A stretch of DNA of 22,865 nt, from the NCBI GenBank assembly GCA_904501935.1, contig CAJGDA010000009.1, positions 1-22,865 on the forward strand, read 5' to 3'. Shown here piece by piece: positions 15,504 through 22,865 of the stretch. Both the position numbers and the translations under genes were made by a program. The notes under the pieces are model-generated. The model had not been told where the DNA came from, did not search any database, and saw only the letters and a list, made by a program, of their open reading frames with translations. Every line of letters begins with the position of its first letter. Position 1 is the first letter of the stretch. Source of the DNA: an uncultured Methanobrevibacter sp. GTDB lineage: Archaea > Methanobacteriota > Methanobacteria > Methanobacteriales > Methanobacteriaceae.

Positions 15504-16406
15504 ATGAAAGTTAAAGATGGAATAATTGGTTTGGTTGTTGGCGATGCATTAGGTGTTCCAGTTGAGTTTACCTCCAGACACGAGCTTGAAGAAGATCCTG
15601 TTGTTGATATGAGGGAGCATGGAACTTATGACATGCCTAAGGGAACTTGGTCTGACGACTCTTCAATGGCAATCGCAACAATGGCAAGTATCGTAAATAA
15701 ACAATGTATTGATTATGATGACATTATGAATGAGTTTTTGGAATGGTATGAAAATGACAAATATAGTCAATATTATACATTTGATTCAGGAAACACAACA
15801 GTACGTGGATTGAGTAGATTTAAAAATGGCACTCCTGCTTTGAAAAGCGGAGGCAGTAAAATACATGACAATGGAAATGGGTCCTTAATGAGAATTCTAC
15901 CTATGGCATTTATCCCAAATATTGATTATGAAACCGTTGAAAATGTCTCCGGATTGACACATGCCCATGACAGATCTAAAATAGCTTGCGTATTATACAT
16001 TGAAATTGCAAAATCAATGATTGAAAATGATTTGACAATTGACGAACATGTGAAAAACTCCTGTGAAAAAATCAAAGAATATTACAAAGAGAATGAAGAG
16101 CTTGAGCATTTTAAAAGAATATTCGAAGATGATTGGTCCGGCGAGATAAGAAGCGGAGGATATGTCATCGATTCACTTGAAAGTACAATCTATTGTTTGA
16201 AAAATACCGGCAGTTATGAAGAAGCGGTTCTAAAAGCTGTTAATTTAGGCGGCGACACCGACACTACTGCAGCTATTTGTGGTGGGCTTGCCGGAATTTA
16301 TTACGGATTTGATGCAATCCCTATAGATTGGATTGAATCAATTAAATACATTGATAAGGTAATCTCATTATGTGAAAGATACGAGGCATATTGTGATGAG
16401 AATTAA
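15504..16406 (+). CDS. ADP-ribosylglycohydrolase family protein (DraG-like)
   Basis: 300 residues. The family's dinuclear Mg-binding motifs are all present: GDALG at 13-17, WSDDSS at 49-54, HDNGNGSLMR at 121-130 and GGDTDT at 249-254. The fold removes ADP-ribose from proteins or processes related ADP-ribosyl compounds; the target here is unknown. No DraT or other ADP-ribosyltransferase is visible in the window. The ATG at 15504 follows an AT-rich promoter (AATTAATAATTTAAAA near 15474) with no SD, so it is probably leaderless. Its last 11 nt overlap the next gene. Confidence 0.93.
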   Translation: MKVKDGIIGLVVGDALGVPVEFTSRHELEEDPVVDMREHGTYDMPKGTWSDDSSMAIATMASIVNKQCIDYDDIMNEFLEWYENDKYSQYYTFDSGNTTVRGLSRFKNGTPALKSGGSKIHDNGNGSLMRILPMAFIPNIDYETVENVSGLTHAHDRSKIACVLYIEIAKSMIENDLTIDEHVKNSCEKIKEYYKENEELEHFKRIFEDDWSGEIRSGGYVIDSLESTIYCLKNTGSYEEAVLKAVNLGGDTDTTAAICGGLAGIYYGFDAIPIDWIESIKYIDKVISLCERYEAYCDEN

Positions 16407-16878
16407 GGAAACCATCGAAAATATTAGGGCCACATGCAATAATTATGTAGACCCTGATTTGGTGGCTACTGTTATCCATGATAACTACTTCATGGGTTCA
16501 AATAACATTTGCCAACTTGACCAATTTGACATCAAAAAGCAAGACACATTTGAAGATAGGATATTGAAAATCCTAAAACACGAAAATATATTTTTAAATC
16601 TTGGAATGTATGTTTTCATCCCATTCATTAATGAATGCGATATCTACTCCAGCGAAGATTTCAATTTAAAACTCACACAAGAAGAGTTTGACAAATATGC
16701 AAATGAAAAAGAGAGATTCTTTGGAATTTTGATTAAAAAAGATTCCTCAGATTATATCATCGGAAGCTGTGATTTGTGCGGATGCAGCATTGATGCAACA
16801 TTCAAAGAAATAGAAGCCTCTGATTTGGACTTTTTTAAAAAAATAAAGGAGATTATAGATAAAAAAATTATCTATTAA
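16396..16878 (+). CDS. Hypothetical protein overlapping the end of the ADP-ribosylglycohydrolase gene
   Basis: 160 residues from the ATG at 16396; a GTG at 16372 would extend the frame but lies deeper in the upstream gene. GAGG about 10 nt before the ATG could be the SD. It is acidic and soluble, with no membrane segment. A motif IGSCDLCGCSID near residues 124-135 has three Cys in CxxCxC spacing, a possible metal site. I recognise no family. The overlap implies translational coupling with the glycohydrolase. The 3' end overlaps the converging MurT-like gene by 11 nt. Confidence 0.75.
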   Translation: MRIKETIENIRATCNNYVDPDLVATVIHDNYFMGSNNICQLDQFDIKKQDTFEDRILKILKHENIFLNLGMYVFIPFINECDIYSSEDFNLKLTQEEFDKYANEKERFFGILIKKDSSDYIIGSCDLCGCSIDATFKEIEASDLDFFKKIKEIIDKKIIY

Positions 16879-18292
16879 TCATTTTCTTTTTGATTTCCTC
16901 CCACATTGCCTGTTCTTCACCGCAACCTGTCATTATTACATACTTATAATCAGAATTTCTAGCAAGTTCGTTTAATTTTTCTATTCTGATTTTCATCTCA
17001 TCATAACTTAACGGGTAAAACTCAGCATCAGGATAATCTTTTTTGATAATATTATAGTATTCCTCTGCTTTTTTAATTGATTTTCTTCCAGGCACAACTA
17101 TTATATGGTCTGGATTCATGCTTTTTATTACTTCATAATGGTCTTCAAAGATTTCATCTTCGTTTTCATCAGGAGTAGTATAGATGAATTCAAAAGGAGC
17201 ATCAATGAATTGTTTCATGAACATTGCATTGATTTTCAAAGCATCCCCATTATCTCCCTGACCAAGTCCAACGAATTTGCCTCCAATATCGACTACTTCA
17301 AACCTTCCAGGAGGTATGAATGACATATCTAAATTGTTAAAGACATCCTTAACTGTAGTTTCTATATTTTCTACTTTTGGAGTAAATGTAGCATAAGCAG
17401 TAATGGAAGCTAATGTATTGTAAATATTGTGGAATCCGAATGGCGGTACATTTAGTTTTAAGTTAAATTTAATATTTTTTGAAGCAGTGTAGTTAAATAA
17501 ATCTCCTTGGATAGTTAAATCCCATGAAGAAGAACCAAATTCTATATCAGTTAATTTTACATTAGGTTCTGGGCGTTTGAATCCACATTCACAAGTGTAA
17601 ATTCCCCTATGGTTTAAATAGAAATGAGAATAATCTAGCAATTTGCCACATTTAGGACATTCAATTGAATTGCCGCCAATATCTTCAATTACATCGGTTT
17701 CAATACCATAATAGTTGACTTCAACATCACTTTCTTTATTCAAACCAATAAAAGCAGTTCTTGGATCGTCACAGTTTGTAACAATAGCACCCCTTTCCAT
17801 GCCTTCTGAAAGCAATTTTTTAGCTTTATAGTATGATTCGAAAGGATTTTTAACACCCGCAACTTGGGTATGCTCCTGTGATATAGTTGTATATACAACA
17901 CCTACAGGATTAATTAATCTTTGAACTGTATCCGGAATTCCGTGTGCTAAATCACGAATTCCATATTCAAATATTCCCATATCTCCTTTTTGGTTTAAAA
18001 GAGCTGTGACAATTGAATTTAAAATATTATTCTCATGACTGCTTTTAATCTGAATATCCTTTGACATTAGTTTTATCAAAAGAGTAGTTGTAGTTGTCTT
18101 ACCGTTAGTTCCAGTGATTAAAACTGCACCTAACTTTAAACCAGAAGCAAGTTCTGGAATAGACTCTTGACCAGCAATTTTAGTAAAAACGTGTCCGGGA
18201 TATGTTCCTCCGCTTCCAGGACCATATTTTGCAAGTTGACAAGCAACTTTTCCTGATACTTTTGCAATATTAAATTTAAGAAAATTAACCAT
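16868..18292 (-). CDS. MurT-like Mur ligase (DUF1727 C-terminal domain)
   Basis: 474 residues. The ATP loop GTNGKTT at 61-67 is the Mur ligase central domain. A zinc ribbon (C212, C215, C234, C236) interrupts it, the hallmark that separates MurT from MurC-F. The C-terminal part (about 360-474) matches DUF1727. In Gram-positive bacteria MurT works with the glutaminase GatD to amidate lipid II. In pseudomurein methanogens Mur-ligase relatives build the peptide stem, so this enzyme probably modifies or extends a pseudomurein precursor; which step cannot be told from sequence. No GatD-like gene adjoins it here. ATG at 18292; a TATA box at 18317-18324 predicts a leaderless mRNA. Confidence 0.88.
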   Translation of the reverse strand: MVNFLKFNIAKVSGKVACQLAKYGPGSGGTYPGHVFTKIAGQESIPELASGLKLGAVLITGTNGKTTTTTLLIKLMSKDIQIKSSHENNILNSIVTALLNQKGDMGIFEYGIRDLAHGIPDTVQRLINPVGVVYTTISQEHTQVAGVKNPFESYYKAKKLLSEGMERGAIVTNCDDPRTAFIGLNKESDVEVNYYGIETDVIEDIGGNSIECPKCGKLLDYSHFYLNHRGIYTCECGFKRPEPNVKLTDIEFGSSSWDLTIQGDLFNYTASKNIKFNLKLNVPPFGFHNIYNTLASITAYATFTPKVENIETTVKDVFNNLDMSFIPPGRFEVVDIGGKFVGLGQGDNGDALKINAMFMKQFIDAPFEFIYTTPDENEDEIFEDHYEVIKSMNPDHIIVVPGRKSIKKAEEYYNIIKKDYPDAEFYPLSYDEMKIRIEKLNELARNSDYKYVIMTGCGEEQAMWEEIKKKMINR

Positions 18293-18316
18293 GATTAATA
18301 TATTATGAGTATAAGA

Positions 18317-18324
18317 TATATAAA
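18317..18324 (-). promoter_or_regulatory. TATA box of the MurT-like gene
   Basis: TTTATATA on the minus strand, centred about 28 nt before the ATG at 18292. No SD is present, which fits leaderless translation. Confidence 0.6.
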
Positions 18325-18370
18325 AATTATTATTCTATGAATAAAAATAAAAAAATAGTTATTTTAAAAA

Positions 18371-18414
18371 AATAAAGAAAAAGAATAATCCAATTAGTTT
18401 GTAGTTGGATTATT
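18371..18414 (-). terminator. Terminator of lonB
   Basis: Perfect 10-bp stem AATAATCCAA/TTGGATTATT (18384-18393 and 18405-18414) with an 11-nt loop that holds the lonB stop codon. A T-rich tract follows on the minus strand. Confidence 0.7.
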
Positions 18415-20367
18415 TATTGTTGTTTGCGGAACTTTTTCTGCAACTTTGGAACCGATATTTTTCATTTTTGCAATTAGATTGTCTTTGCTTGAACCGCTAA
18501 TCAAAATATTTTCTAAAACATCACTTAAAGTTTCGGTTGGAATGATTTCAATCATATCTTCGTATTTTTTCTCAATCATAACATCTTTTAAGTTAGATTT
18601 AGGAATCAATACTTTTTTCATTCCAGCTTCTGCAGCCGCTTCGATTTTAGCAGTCGCACCACCAATAGGCATTACATCCCCACGAACATTAAGTGAGCCG
18701 GTTAATGCAACAGTTTGATCGATTGGAATTTCTTCAATAGCTGATATTACAGCTGTTGCAATACTTACGCTAGCTGAGTCACCTTCAACACCATCATAGG
18801 TTTGGATGAATTGAACGTGAATATCATAGTTTGAAATGTCCTTGTTAGTGTATTTCTTAATTAATGCACTTACATTTTGAACTGATTCCTTAGCGATTTC
18901 ACCTAATTTACCTGTAGCTATGATTTGACCACCGTTTTTAGATTGTGTTGGAGCAGCTTCTGCCGCAATTGGGGAAACAATTCCACTTCTGTCACCAATA
19001 ACTGCAAGTCCATTTACAAGACCAATTCTTCCACCTTCTGATGAAACCATACTGTAGTCTTTTCTTTGCATGATTGATCTATCAGCTATTTGCTGTTCGA
19101 GGGTTCTTGCGAATTTTTTGGCTTCAAAAACATGCTCTGCAGTTACCAAATCATCACCTTTTTCAATAGCCACATCACCAGCAGACCTTACTAGTCCACC
19201 AAGGTCTCTTAATCTTAAAGTTAAAGCGTTTTGTTTTCCTGATCTTCTTTTTGCTTCCATGATGATTTCATCCAATGCATCTGGAGCAAAGTGTGGAATT
19301 CTACCATCGTTTTTAACTTCTTGAGCTACAAATTGAACTAGTTTTTCTCTGTTTTCAGTAGTGTCTTCCATGTAATCCTTCATGAATACTTCATAACCGT
19401 ATCCTCTGATTCTAGACCTCATTGCAATGTGCATTCCTTCTAAAACCTGAAGGTTTCCTGATGCTACAAGCACAAAATCACATGGCACCGCTTGTGACCT
19501 TACCATTGCACCTGATGAGTTTTCGCTTTGACCGGTGATTGCATATTGTTTTTCTTGCATTGCAGATAAGAGCTCTTGTTGAGTTTTCATGGACATTGTA
19601 CCGATTTCGTCAATGTATAAAACTCCCTTATTAGCTTTGTGAATCATACCTGCTTCCACACGTTCATGTGCCGGAGTTCCAAGTCCTCCTGATTGATATG
19701 GATCGTGACGTACATCACCGAGCAATGCACCAGCATGAGCACCAGTTGCATCCATGAATGGTGCAAATCTAGATTCTTGGTTGTTGACTAATAATTTTGG
19801 AGACATATTATTAGCCTTAGGTTTAATCTGAATAGATATAAGTAAAATTAAAGCTGCTGCAATAATTGATTCAAGCAATCTTCCATACATGAATCCAATC
19901 ACTAACACTCCACATATTGCAAACATAGTAATTATGGTTTTTTTCTCCTCTTGACCTTTTGCGGAACCTTTTGTTGCTCTTACAATTTTTTTACCTTCAC
20001 CTGCAGGTACAGTTCTTATCAATGGATGGTTGGCATCTTCCATATTTGGATATACTAATATATCTTGCAAAACTTCATGAGGTAAGATTTGAGCCATTCC
20101 TTTAGCAAGCATGGATTTTCCAACACCTGGATCACCAATAAGAAGAACATTCCTTCTTTGTTTTGCTGCTTTCTTTATTGTTTCAATGGATTCTTCATGT
20201 CCAATGACCTGATCAATTAATAAAGGTGGAACTTCAATATCTTGTGAGCTTTTAATATTATTATAATCTAACATAGGCTGAGTTTCTTCACTTTTAATCT
20301 CTATTTCAGGCTTATTAACTATATCTTCAGAAGAATCATCAGTTACTTCTTGTTCTTCAAATTTCAT
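18394..20367 (-). CDS. lonB: Archaeal membrane-anchored ATP-dependent Lon protease (LonB)
   Basis: 657 residues. AAA+ domain: Walker A GDPGVGKS at 78-85 and Walker B GVLYIDEIG at 248-256. Between them two membrane helices (about 144-161 and 164-180) are inserted, the archaeal LonB layout that tethers the protease to the cytoplasmic face of the membrane. The C-terminal protease domain has the Ser-Lys dyad: S531 in EGDSAS and K574 in GGATAKIEA. It degrades misfolded and regulatory proteins; in haloarchaea LonB controls carotenoid enzymes and is essential. The first 50 residues are an acidic tail. ATG at 20367 with GAGG about 9 nt upstream. Monocistronic, between its own promoter and terminator. 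Confidence 0.96.
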   Translation of the reverse strand: MKFEEQEVTDDSSEDIVNKPEIEIKSEETQPMLDYNNIKSSQDIEVPPLLIDQVIGHEESIETIKKAAKQRRNVLLIGDPGVGKSMLAKGMAQILPHEVLQDILVYPNMEDANHPLIRTVPAGEGKKIVRATKGSAKGQEEKKTIITMFAICGVLVIGFMYGRLLESIIAAALILLISIQIKPKANNMSPKLLVNNQESRFAPFMDATGAHAGALLGDVRHDPYQSGGLGTPAHERVEAGMIHKANKGVLYIDEIGTMSMKTQQELLSAMQEKQYAITGQSENSSGAMVRSQAVPCDFVLVASGNLQVLEGMHIAMRSRIRGYGYEVFMKDYMEDTTENREKLVQFVAQEVKNDGRIPHFAPDALDEIIMEAKRRSGKQNALTLRLRDLGGLVRSAGDVAIEKGDDLVTAEHVFEAKKFARTLEQQIADRSIMQRKDYSMVSSEGGRIGLVNGLAVIGDRSGIVSPIAAEAAPTQSKNGGQIIATGKLGEIAKESVQNVSALIKKYTNKDISNYDIHVQFIQTYDGVEGDSASVSIATAVISAIEEIPIDQTVALTGSLNVRGDVMPIGGATAKIEAAAEAGMKKVLIPKSNLKDVMIEKKYEDMIEIIPTETLSDVLENILISGSSKDNLIAKMKNIGSKVAEKVPQTTINNPTTN

Positions 20368-20451
20368 AAAACAAACCTCATTTCTCTAAATTAAATTCAT
20401 CATTACAAAATTAAGTTTAATATACTATTTAAATATTATTTAAACTTACAA

Positions 20452-20459
20452 TATATAAA
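20452..20459 (-). promoter_or_regulatory. TATA box of lonB
   Basis: TTTATATA on the minus strand preceded by AAAAGCT. Transcription would start near 20430, giving a leader of about 60 nt with an SD. Confidence 0.6.
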
Positions 20460-20467
20460 AGCTTTTC

Positions 20468-20496
20468 TATTTTAGTAAATAAAAGTTACTAAAATA
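20468..20496. promoter_or_regulatory. Perfect 11-bp inverted repeat just upstream of the lonB promoter
   Basis: TATTTTAGTAA-N7-TTACTAAAATA. It ends 8 bp before the TATA box on the lonB side, the position of an archaeal activator site or of a repressor overlapping the BRE. No T-tract follows, so it is not a terminator. Confidence 0.6.
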
Positions 20497-20535
20497 ATTT
20501 TGAAGTTGTCGTGTAAACTTGCCACATAAATTTCA

Positions 20536-20550
20536 ACCGACATTTATATA
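20536..20550 (+). promoter_or_regulatory. Strong BRE/TATA promoter facing cobQ, transcript unassigned
   Basis: ACCGACA followed by TTTATATA (20543-20550). Transcription would begin near 20570-20575, about 310 bp before cobQ. It may be a distal cobQ promoter with a long leader or the promoter of a small RNA; no ORF with an SD follows. Confidence 0.45.
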
Positions 20551-20574
20551 ATTACATATCATAATTTTAAAAAG

Positions 20575-20851
20575 AAATAAAAAAAATTTGTTTTAAAAAA
20601 TAATAAATAATATAATCTTAATTTAATTAAATATCAATTAAAATTATAAATAGAAATAATTATATATTATTAGCCAATATAATAATTATTACAAAATTAA
20701 TTGTCAATAATTAAATTTTGTTAATCGAGTTTGCAAGTATGGTATTATCAATTAGCCAGTTTTAATATTAAAATAGCAATAATATTTAAACCCCCGAGAG
20801 ATATGATATCAAATCCATACTTCAAATTTGATTAAATTAAACTCATTTTTA
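20575..20851. other. AT-rich region before cobQ with long-range inverted repeats
   Basis: No ORF. Inverted repeats: ACAAAATTAAT/ATTAAATTTTGT (20690-20720, one gap) and TTTGCAAGTATGG (20730-20742) with CCATACTTCAAA (20815-20826, one bulged base), the second enclosing 72 nt. That loop contains the short GC-rich island CCCCCGAGAG (20791-20800) in very AT-rich DNA. I see no cobalamin riboswitch consensus. An RNA structure or protein-binding region is possible. Confidence 0.35.
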
Positions 20852-20863
20852 AATTATTTATAA
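20852..20863 (+). promoter_or_regulatory. Proximal TATA-like box of cobQ
   Basis: AATTATTTATAA, centred about 28 nt before the ATG at 20886. There is no SD before the ATG, which fits a leaderless cobQ mRNA. Confidence 0.5.
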
Positions 20864-20885
20864 TAGTAATTGAATATATTTTATC

Positions 20886-22412
20886 ATGACAAAATGTATC
20901 ATGGTTCAAGGAACATCATCCAATGCTGGAAAAAGTATGCTTGTAGCTGCATTATGCAGAATCTATAAAAACAGAGGATATAACGTGGCCCCCTTCAAGT
21001 CACAGAATATGTCTTTAAATTCATATACTACAAAAGAAAACGGCGAAATTGGAATCGCCCAAATGTTACAGGCCGAAGCAGCCATGATTGAACCAAGCGT
21101 ACACATGAATCCGATTTTACTGAAACCAAAAGGAGATTTTACTTCAAATGTAATCATCCAGGGAAAATCAATTGGAGACATGAACTTCTATGATTACCAG
21201 CATAAATACCATGAAACTGCGTTCAATGCAATAAAAGAAAGTTTTAAGATTTTATCTGATAAATATGACGTTATAATTATTGAAGGTGCAGGTTCACCTG
21301 CTGAAATCAATATGCGTGACCAGGATATTGCAAACATGGAAATAGCACACCTTGCAGATGCCAATGTCATTCTAATTGCAGACATTGAAATGGGAGGAGT
21401 ATTTGCAGCAATTGCCGGAACATATGTATTGCTTGATGATTATGACAGATCTCGCCTTAAAGCAACCGTCATCAACAAATTCAGAGGCAATTTGGATATA
21501 TTGAAACCTGGTCTAGATAGAATTGAAGAAATAACTGGAGAGCCTGTTTTAGGGGTCTTACCTTATGATGAAACATTAAGGTTACCTGAAGAAGACTCCG
21601 CATCCCTAACCACTCATGAATTTGCAGAAGACAAAGACATTACAATCGGAGTTATACGTCTTCCCAAAATAGCAAATTTCACCGATATCGACCCGTTTGA
21701 ATATGAAGATGATGTTGCGCTTAAAATGATTGGTGTTAACGATGACATCGGTGATGTCGATGCCATTTTGATTCCAGGAACCCGTAACTCAACAGAAGAC
21801 ATGTTTGCCCTTCGTGAAAGTGGCCTTGCAGACAAGATTATTGAAAAGTCCGGCGAAATCCCAATCGTTGGAATCTGTGGCGGGCTGCAGATTCTTGGAA
21901 ATGTAATCCATGATGAAGATAAGCGTGAGTCCAAACATGGAACCATTGAAGGTTTAGGACTATTGGATATTGAATCAAGCTTTTCAAGAGCTGGAAAAAT
22001 TGTTACACAATCCGAAGCAATAATTCCTGATAATATAGAAGGCCTTGCAGGTGAAATCTTTGAGGATATTGTTGGAGAAAGCGTAACCGGATATGAAATC
22101 CATGAAGGAACAACAGATCTTTTGGGCTCAACAGCCCTTTTGAATGTTACAAAAGGCCAAGGAAACAATGATAAAGGATTGTTTGATGGTGCATCTAATG
22201 GAAATGCATTCGGAACATATTTCCATGGAATATTCCACAATTATAACTTCAGAAGAGAATTTTTAAATCATATCCGAGCAAAAAAAGGTCTTGAATCCAA
22301 ATATGGTGAAGACCCTTATGAAACTCAAAAGGATTATTCCTTAAACAGATTAGCTGAAATCGTTGAAGAAAACCTTGACATGGACATTATCGACAAATTA
22401 CTTTTTGATTAA
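20886..22412 (+). CDS. cobQ: Cobyric acid synthase
   Basis: 508 residues. It amidates four side chains of adenosyl-cobyrinic acid a,c-diamide using glutamine and ATP, a late step in corrinoid synthesis. Methanogens need this cofactor for the Mtr methyltransferase. N-terminal dethiobiotin-synthetase-like domain: VQGTSSNAGKSMLVAALC at 8-25 is the P-loop. The C-terminal triad-type glutaminase domain has the nucleophile Cys331 in GICGGLQILG and a His at 447 in TYFHGIFHN. The ATG at 20886 has no SD and is probably leaderless. The SAP/DUF6434 gene starts 1 nt after its stop. No other cobamide gene is in the window. Confidence 0.96.
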   Translation: MTKCIMVQGTSSNAGKSMLVAALCRIYKNRGYNVAPFKSQNMSLNSYTTKENGEIGIAQMLQAEAAMIEPSVHMNPILLKPKGDFTSNVIIQGKSIGDMNFYDYQHKYHETAFNAIKESFKILSDKYDVIIIEGAGSPAEINMRDQDIANMEIAHLADANVILIADIEMGGVFAAIAGTYVLLDDYDRSRLKATVINKFRGNLDILKPGLDRIEEITGEPVLGVLPYDETLRLPEEDSASLTTHEFAEDKDITIGVIRLPKIANFTDIDPFEYEDDVALKMIGVNDDIGDVDAILIPGTRNSTEDMFALRESGLADKIIEKSGEIPIVGICGGLQILGNVIHDEDKRESKHGTIEGLGLLDIESSFSRAGKIVTQSEAIIPDNIEGLAGEIFEDIVGESVTGYEIHEGTTDLLGSTALLNVTKGQGNNDKGLFDGASNGNAFGTYFHGIFHNYNFRREFLNHIRAKKGLESKYGEDPYETQKDYSLNRLAEIVEENLDMDIIDKLLFD

Positions 22413-22413
22413 T

Positions 22414-22865
22414 ATGGCAAGACCTCAACTTACTAATGACTTAAGAAGTGAAGATTTTAAAGAATACTATTTTTTAAAAGAAGAACTTAAAGACTTTTGT
22501 CGGGAAAATGGCCTTAAAACAAGTGGAAACAAAAGTGAATTAGAAGAGCGAATAATCTATTTTTTAGATACCGGAAAATCACTAGAACATAAAAAGATTA
22601 AAAATTTTTCTAAAAGCAGTTCCAATGAGGCAATTACACTAGAAACTAAAATCGGTGAAAACTTCAAATGTAGTGAAGATAAGAGAAAATTCTTTGAAAA
22701 AGAAATTGGAAAAGGTTTCAAGTTTAAGGTGAAGTTTCAAAAATGGCTAAAGTCCAATCCAGATAAAACCTACGAAGATGCAATTAACGCATACATTGAA
22801 ATTCAAAACTCAAAAGAAAAAACAAAAATTGACAAACAATTCCAATACAATCAATATATCAGAGA
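22414..22865 (+). CDS. SAP domain / DUF6434 protein, truncated by the right window edge
   Basis: First 150 codons, beginning MARPQLTNDLRSEDF. Residues about 17-48 (YFLKEELKDFCRENGLKTSG, then NKSELEERI) fit a SAP motif, a helix-turn-helix-like fold that binds DNA or RNA. After a linker, about 75-150 resemble DUF6434 (FKVKFQKWLKSNPDKTYEDA, then QFQYNQYIR). The protein is very basic. Its role is unknown; nucleic-acid binding is inferred from the SAP domain. The ATG follows the cobQ stop by 1 nt, so expression is probably coupled, though no functional link to corrinoid synthesis is obvious. Confidence 0.8.
   Translation, partial: MARPQLTNDLRSEDFKEYYFLKEELKDFCRENGLKTSGNKSELEERIIYFLDTGKSLEHKKIKNFSKSSSNEAITLETKIGENFKCSEDKRKFFEKEIGKGFKFKVKFQKWLKSNPDKTYEDAINAYIEIQNSKEKTKIDKQFQYNQYIR

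Noticed and set aside
20575..20885. Cobalamin riboswitch upstream of cobQ
   Set aside because: No B12-box-like consensus or GC-rich multi-stem structure is visible, and cobQ seems to be leaderless.
20368..20885. Replication origin in the AT-rich divergent region
   Set aside because: No cdc6/orc1 gene is near and no repeated origin-recognition boxes were found.
21614..22240. 208-codon minus-strand ORF
   Set aside because: Antisense to cobQ. It is Ser/Pro-rich, as expected for the reverse of a real gene, and has no ribosome site.
1..22865. CRISPR arrays, tRNA or rRNA genes, insertion sequences
   Set aside because: No regularly spaced repeats, cloverleaf sequences, or transposase-like ORFs with terminal repeats were seen.

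Overview
The window is AT-rich (coding and especially intergenic DNA), densely packed, and archaeal. BRE/TATA promoters precede several genes by the archaeal spacing, some starts appear leaderless, and the ribosome-binding sites match GGAGGTGA. The gene content includes an AqpM-type aquaporin, a DUF2193-type methanogen protein, archaeal membrane-anchored LonB, an archaeal Ski2-like helicase, a MurT-like Mur ligase, cobyric acid synthase, and bacterial-type UvrA/UvrB. Together these point to a pseudomurein-walled methanogen of the Methanobacteriales, most likely Methanobrevibacter or a close relative. This placement is inference from gene content, not from a marker gene. I see no rRNA, tRNA, CRISPR array, insertion sequence or prophage.

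Left part (1-5070, minus strand). A HerA-like ATPase (DUF853/YjgR type, cut by the window edge) lies directly downstream of a large Ski2-like RNA/DNA helicase, with a Shine-Dalgarno (SD) sequence that overlaps the helicase stop codon. Upstream of the helicase is about 940 bp without a long ORF. It looks like a self-contained transcription unit: promoter with a flanking inverted repeat, two tiny paralogous ORFs (20 and 19 codons) each behind an almost perfect SD sequence, further candidate micro-ORFs, and a GC-rich hairpin plus oligo-T terminator. This is the most unusual thing in the window. Next is a DUF368 membrane protein, a family recently shown in bacteria to recycle polyprenyl phosphate carriers.

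Middle (5067-13897, minus strand). A DUF2193-type gene and an aquaporin form a two-gene operon with a long palindrome just after its TATA box. uvrA stands alone. A prs - 96-codon gene of unknown function - uvrB operon has gaps of 1 and 5 nt. A TATA-like element between prs and the next gene may serve both directions.

Right part (13988-22865). Small accessory genes follow: a membrane-anchored hypothetical protein, a zinc-ribbon membrane protein, a GNAT acetyltransferase, and an ADP-ribosylglycohydrolase overlapped by a hypothetical gene. Then come a MurT-like ligase without an adjacent GatD, LonB with a perfect 11-bp inverted repeat just upstream of its promoter, and a 518-bp AT-rich divergent region with an unassigned promoter. 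Last are cobQ and a SAP/DUF6434 protein cut by the right edge. Most genes are housekeeping (DNA repair, nucleotide synthesis, cobamide synthesis, envelope, proteolysis). The novelty is concentrated in the intergenic regions.
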